Origin: Malurus cyaneus samueli
Taxonomy: Eukaryota > Chordata > Aves > Passeriformes > Maluridae
NCBI GenBank assembly: GCA_009741485.1
Contig: CM019214.1
Span: 2,015,402-2,079,401 of the forward strand
DNA: 64,000 nt
Direction of reading: 5' to 3'
Position 1 is the stretch's first letter; every line of letters begins with the position of its first letter. This document shows positions 58,430-64,000 of this stretch, piece by piece. The notes under the pieces are model-generated. The model did not search any database. It was not told the origin of the DNA and saw only the letters and a program-made list of their open reading frames with translations. The translations under genes and the position numbers were made by a program.

Positions 58430-60617
58430 CTGGCAAAAGGAGAATAAATGAAGGTGTGAGGTTCACTATTTTCAGTCAAATTGTGACTGGGAAATGACCC
58501 CTCCCTGCATCCTCTAGAGAAAAACAAAACCACAAGAAACAGGTAGAGAAGATGCTCTCTGTGCCATGCACTCATTTTTGACTTTGAAAAATGACTTTTA
58601 TTTCATCACATTGGTGTATTGGTTAAAAATGACACCAATCCACAAAACATGCATACTCCAGCATCAAAACTTCACGAATGAGGATGGTTATTCCTTGAGC
58701 ACCAAGAAAATCCTTGTTCCTCCAGCAAAAACCCATTGGAAGAGACCTCAAGAGAAGAAAGAATTAAATTCAGCTGTGGAGCACCTATTGTATAAAGCCA
58801 CATAAAGCTCACAAGCAGTCAGATCAGGCACTCTGTACCTTAAATCTGTGTGACTCAAGCCAATTATGCAATTAGTACCGAAAGCTCCATTACCTAACTG
58901 GGAAATAAAAAGCTGAAAGCTGTTCAAACAAATTTGCAATCAAATAAGCTGCATAATATGTTCCCTGCTGAAAATGAAACCTCTCTCTGCAGCAGAGACA
59001 GCCACATAAGAAAAGCACCCATGCACAGTATCCTCTAGGAATATAACAAATCAAAACTGATGTTCTGATTTGCATTATGTCTTTCAGTGAATAGGAAAAT
59101 TTATCTGCATTTATCTGAAAATATCTGCTGCTGGAATAGCAGAGGCCACAGATGCAATAAGGTGAATTTTCAGCCACTTTACAAAGGGTGCAGCATCAGG
59201 TCAAACAGCAAAAGTGACCCACTGAAGTTTCCTCCCCCAGACCATTAAATCTGCCTCCCTACCTCAACCATTTCCAGGAAAACCACAGCAATTGCTGCCA
59301 CCACAGCACTAATTCTACCTCATAATAAAAAATTCAAAGCCTCACATTTCCCTAACAAACACTCATGATGTCACAGATGTAGATCTTACAAGTCAAAGAA
59401 AGAAGAATTTCAAATAAGCTTATCTTCTTTATTATTTTTACATGAAGGTCGACCAAGCGATTGAATAGATTTTCACATAGATAAAAGAGTTTTTCTAAAA
59501 GATAAGATTTTTATTTTCAGATAGATTTTATTCATAGATAAAAGGCTGACAGTGTAGAACCACACAACCAGTGCAAGTCCTAAGGCCTCCAGCTACAACT
59601 TCATGATCCAGGACAAAGGAGGCTCATTTGGGTTTCAACAGCAGGAAATGAAATCAGGAATTATGTGTCAGATCAGGACTTTCAGCCAAAACCAGAAAAG
59701 CCATGATATGCTGCCCTGAGATTTAACATGAAGGCAGTGGAAATGCAGAATTAGAGAAATTCCCTAATTAGAGACAAACAGAAAGATTACAGACAAAGCA
59801 AAATACTTTGGCCCTCCTGAGTGTTCTGTTGTTGAACATTAGCAACATTTCCATTTCTTCAGATGTTCAAATCAAATAACACAGAACAAGTTATTTGTTC
59901 CATAAACTGCACAGCATTGGAATTTAAATGAATATTAAGTAATTATCATACTTTTCTTAAATATTCAAAAGTCTTGATTTCTTTAGTCCTATTTTTCCAA
60001 GAAGGGCCTGGGAGAAAATCTTAAATTAGTTCATTGTGCCATTGATATGGAAAAGGAAAATGACCCTCTGGTAAAGGTTTTCTATTGTCATCCTTGCCAA
60101 AATCTCCAACTGTTCTGTGAAGAGACCTCCCTCCAGAAATAACTGATAGAATCCATGGCTGCTCTTAGCCTGAAATGATCAGAAAAGCTATCTTTAAAAT
60201 ATGGAATTAAAATAGGTTTTCTGCATCCCTAATTGTGGAATAAGAAGATCTGGACTTTGGCCAGTGATCAGAACTTAAATATGAAATAATTATGAGAATT
60301 ACTCAACAGGTCTCACATGGACTTCAGATCTTTGAAATCTGCATGAAAGAAAGATCAGAAACCTCTTGGGGCTTCAATATGAATAAAGCTTTTGTTTCTT
60401 TCTGGATCATCACTTGTTTTTCATCATGGCATCTTCAGGTTCATGACCATTCTTCTGTGATCAGACATCACACTTTGTAGCAGAAGCCTCACTCACAACA
60501 GATTTCCCAAGCATCATCCTTGATGATAATCCAGGATTTGTTCATTCTCGTGATGCCACAGAGCAGTCTCAGTATACAGTCCTCAAAATGAAAGCAACAT
60601 AGGAAATAGCAGCATTG
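58430..60617. other. Intron-like DNA, no gene seen
   Basis: AT-rich, with no recognisable exon; presumably SH3KBP1 intron preceding the 58.2 kb exon in gene direction. Confidence 0.5.
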
Positions 60618-60672
60618 CTTCTTTTTTTTTCTTTCTTTTCTTTTTTTTTTTTTTTTTTTTTTCCTTTTTTTT
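60618..60672. repeat. T-rich tract
   Basis: A run of T with a few C interruptions on the plus strand (A-rich on the minus strand). No retroelement body was recognised beside it. Confidence 0.85.
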
Positions 60673-61327
60673 AATGAGGCAGAATGAACTTCAGGCCTGA
60701 AATGAGGCCTGTCCAAATTAAATTGCATTTGAGGATCAGCACAAAGTTCCTTCAAAATTAAACAGTTCTTCCTGATCAGCTGGGAAAATGACCTAATTTA
60801 ATAATTTTTGACTGACACAAACGAAGGAGTTCTCTGTACTAAACGATATAAATCAGTAAGAATAAAAGCCCTGCTTTGTCTCTAGACTGGGTCTAGAGAC
60901 AAAGGTGATAAAAGAGAAGAACACATGCAGTAGAAACTGTAGAACAAATCTGCAGCATCTGCAGTAACATTAAGAAAGAATAATGCAGTGCTTAAGTACA
61001 AAACAATCCTGCAGAAAATAATCTAACATGGTCTTACTGTTAAAAACATGCAAAGGATGTCCTTTCTGCTCAGGTATGTAAGATAAAGATAAAGATAAAG
61101 AACTTGGGAGCAGGATTTGCAACACTATGCCACCTTGCTGATAAATTTCTCTCTTTTATTCTTCATTGGGCTGCTCCCCTGAATACATAATATATAAATA
61201 TATATATATAATAAAACATATAATATATAACTATTAGCATATAAATGTCAGCATTCCTGTTGCAACCTAGCTCAGGTAACCTTTCCTCTGAAAAACAGAA
61301 AAATGCCCCTCTACCAGTCCACACTCT
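60673..61327. other. AT-rich non-coding DNA
   Basis: No gene. Contains a short (AGATAA)n-like run at about 61,080 and an (AT)n-rich patch at 61,186-61,230. Confidence 0.5.
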
Positions 61328-61423
61328 TCTTTTTTGTTTGTTTTCTTGGCTTTTTTGGTTTTTATTTTGGTTTTTTTTGTTTGTTTGTTTGTTTTTTTTT
61401 GTTTTTTTTTTTTTTTTTGTTTT
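61328..61423. repeat. T/GTTT-rich tract
   Basis: Runs of T and TTTG units on the plus strand. The hydrophobic Phe-rich open frames and the Lys/Asn-rich minus frame across it are low-complexity translations. Confidence 0.85.
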
Positions 61424-61873
61424 ACTGCAACAGCTTAGTGGCAGCACACAGCTGGATGGATAGCTTCTCCAAAAGACAAATGTAGATCCAGCTGAGATCT
61501 GAGTGTCACAGATGTCAGATTAGGAAATGTTTTAAGTCTGAAATTTGCTGCATGAAGAGGGAGCTGGTTTCTAACTGAACATTCAAAACTGGTGATTATT
61601 TCAGTGTTCCCAGTCCCCTTCTGGTGCCAGCACACCCACCCACCACAGGGAGGGACTCGAGCAGCTCAACAACACTAAACCATCTTGCTTTTCCTGTAAG
61701 TTAGCTATTAATAAACCAGTATGGGATAAAAGCTACACTAGTTAGGCCTCTCACTATTTTTTGCTATTTTTCTTTTTCTTTTACAGCAACTTCTCTAAGA
61801 ACAGAACATCAGTAAGGTGTTCACTAACATGAACTATCACATTGGTCTTAATAGCAGGAAAGTTTTCCAGAAC

Positions 61874-62003
61874 TTTAATATTTCTCACAACATGAATCTT
61901 TTGGGAGTGTCACTTCCAATTTCTGGCTCTATAATTAATTAAATTTAATATTTCTCACGACATAAGTCTTTTGGGAGTGTCGTTTCCAATTTCTGGCTCT
62001 ATA
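61874..62003. repeat. 70 bp tandem duplication
   Basis: TTTAATATTTCTCACAACAT starts at 61,874 and recurs with a few substitutions at 61,944, ending at TTTCTGGCTCTATAA in both. The period is 70 bp, with two units. Confidence 0.92.
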
Positions 62004-63592
62004 AGCAAAGACACCATTCTCTTACCTAGATTAATTGTTGCTGAATCATCTGTAGCACCACAAGGTAGAGTCAAATTAAACACTGGGTGTATTTTTCTGG
62101 TGAGTTCCTTGAAGTCTGAACAAGGGCACCATCACCAGCAAAAAGTTCAAATCCCCAGGGGCTGACAGTTCCCAGCTTTTTAAAAACACTGAGTTTTGAT
62201 TCTTTGTTGATTCAGGCTCCTTACAAATGCAAGCTCATTTAGTATTCATGAAGAATAAATTTTCTCCAAACTGTCTGGAGGAATTTCACACTTCACACAT
62301 TTTTTCCTCTATGGGTACATAAGAGAGATTCGTTTTCTCCAGACATTTCAAACACACCACACTCCTGCTACAGCAGTTACAGGTCTTTGGAGAGCAACAT
62401 TCTAAAATGTACCAAAATAGATGAGCTTGAGCAGGGATTAAAAACAGACCACAACATTAGACTGAGCTCAGCAAGAGCTGAGCTCTGAGCTGTGCTGGCA
62501 TCAAACCAGGATTCCAAATCAGAAAGATAGTGAGGGATGAGAAAGGGCTGTGTAACTAAAGCTGATAAAACAAAAATAAACAGCCATGATAAAATTAACT
62601 CCATTCAAAGCAGGAAACAAATTGTTTCTAAACAGCTTAAAATTGCAGGGGAGAAAAGGGAATACATTCGAAGTTTACAGAGTTTTCTATTTTCAGCTGT
62701 TATTTGGAAATGCAGTTTTGGTTCTTTATTCTGCATTGTTTTCTCTGCTGACAATTTATGGCAAAGATGGCCCATTCACTGTAAACCATGGTGCTCTGGC
62801 ACTCTGAGCTCTTCTCAGCTCTCAAAGGTCAGAGGAACACCTGAGATGATAAAAGATCTCCTGATTTGGAGAAAACCAGAGAGAAACACTGCCAACCGTG
62901 TTTAATAGAACAAGGACATTTGTAAATGGAGCTCATTGAGGTTTTTTGCTTTAATGGAAGGGAAGGAAGGCAAAGGGAAATGTGTCTTTTCCTTCTGTTT
63001 AGAGAATGAGAGCAGGAACACCCCATGACCAAAGTGAATGACGAAGGGGTGAAGTCCCACATGGGGATTGTGGTGGACGAGACAGGAATTGTCCTTTTTC
63101 CTGTTCCTCACTTCTGGTGAACACACAACAAACATCCACATCCTATAAGGTATCAGTCTCCAGCTTGCTTTCTATCAAAATCCTGTACTTTGTCAAAGCC
63201 ATCCCTGACAACATTCCAGCATCATAAAAAAAATCAAAACCAGAAAATGCAATTGCATTTTGAATACTAGTGTAGAAGAAAGCCATGTTGATTATTCTTA
63301 AAGATTAATAAATTCATGCTTTCAGAAAACATACTTATGCTTCTTTACCAAGAGTGATTACACATGTACAAATGGCTGAGGCAGACTAATTCAACATCAG
63401 TAATTATTTGTTATTCTCAAAAATAAATGTAACTAAATAAATGTAAGCTAAACGTTTTGTCATTTGCTTTCAAAATGTTCATTTTCCTTTGCACAGCAGT
63501 TGTTGGCACATGAGAAATGCCCCAAGATTTCTGTGCTGCACAGGTGGTCATGCAGAGGGAAGGGAGCCGCATGCATTGGGGCAATGCAGCAA
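62004..63592. other. Intron-like DNA, no gene seen
   Basis: No recognisable exon or RNA gene on either strand. Confidence 0.5.
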
Positions 63593-63640
63593 AAAATGCA
63601 GCACAAATTCCAGCACAAAATGCAGCACAAATTCCAGCAC
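63593..63640. repeat. 24 bp tandem repeat, two units
   Basis: Two exact copies of a 24 bp unit starting AAAATGCAGCACAAATTCC, each ending CAGCAC, at 63,593 and 63,617, followed by a related shorter piece. Confidence 0.9.
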
Positions 63641-63804
63641 AGAGCCATCAGCACAACTCAGGGGCTGCCCCTCATCCCAAACACTCCCTGAGTGCTCCAA
63701 GGGCAAAATGCAGCAATTCTTGGGTCAGGAGCTCTACAACCATCCCATTGTCCTCTTCACTTTGGGACTGCTTTATTCACCACCCTCACAAAGTACAGGC
63801 ACAC

Positions 63805-63879
63805 GTTATTAAATGTTATTATTAAATGTTATTATTGAATGTTATTATTAAATGTTATTATTAAATGTTATTATTAAAT
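63805..63879. repeat. 13 bp tandem repeat GTTATTATTAAAT
   Basis: Five full units of GTTATTATTAAAT (one with G for A) preceded by a 10-base partial unit. Simple AT-rich minisatellite. Confidence 0.93.
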
Positions 63880-64000
63880 GTGAAAGGAGAGGTGAGCAAA
63901 CACAGCCAACAGAGTTTTTTTACCTGCCACTCACCAAACACCTTTTGGAAACCCATGGAAAACCCCATGGCAGCAGGAATCCCAAACAACAGCGGGGTTT

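Overview
This window is vertebrate nuclear DNA, most likely from a bird. Every gene I can recognise is a spliced animal gene. The interspersed repeats I recognise look like CR1 LINE fragments (for example a tail ending in ATTCTGTGATT near 45.66 kb), as expected in birds or reptiles. There are no operons, ribosome binding sites, CRISPR arrays or other prokaryotic features. Almost all long open frames are chance frames or frames through simple repeats.

Three genes are supported, all as partial sets of exons with correct splice signals. (1) GTF2E2 (TFIIE beta subunit), plus strand, five 3'-terminal coding exons at 23.2-32.4 kb. (2) RBPMS, minus strand, six 3' coding exons at 50.6-46.7 kb, with a one-base insertion that breaks the frame. 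(3) SH3KBP1 (CIN85), minus strand, one internal exon at 58.2-58.4 kb. GTF2E2 and RBPMS lie tail to tail, as in other vertebrates. SH3KBP1 normally lies on a different chromosome.

Layout: 1-20.4 kb is AT-rich sequence with no recognisable exon, containing a near-perfect 4.28 kb tandem duplication with a single N at the join. 20.45-22.76 kb is a 2.3 kb segment that recurs at 37.77-40.08 kb. 23.2-37.77 kb is the GTF2E2 3' part and its downstream flank. 37.77-41.63 kb is the second copy of the 2.3 kb segment, then a roughly 1.15 kb 20-23 bp minisatellite, then an inverted copy of a piece found at 22.75-22.93 kb. 41,627-41,742 is an N gap. 41.74-54.23 kb is the GC-rich RBPMS part. 54.23-64 kb is AT-rich SH3KBP1 intron with one exon and a roughly 0.7 kb polypurine tract.

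The main result is the mosaic structure. A 31-base sequence just before the N gap (41,596-41,626) is repeated exactly at 54,234-54,264, where base composition changes abruptly from RBPMS-like to SH3KBP1-like. Read through that repeat, the 37.77-41.63 kb block would continue directly into the SH3KBP1 block. The GTF2E2-RBPMS segment then looks inserted between two copies of flanking sequence. This is either a misassembled scaffold or a genuine inserted segmental duplication, for example on a repeat-rich sex-limited or germline-restricted chromosome. Sequence alone cannot decide. Apart from this I found no convincing new biological system; the striking long ORFs are repeat artefacts.
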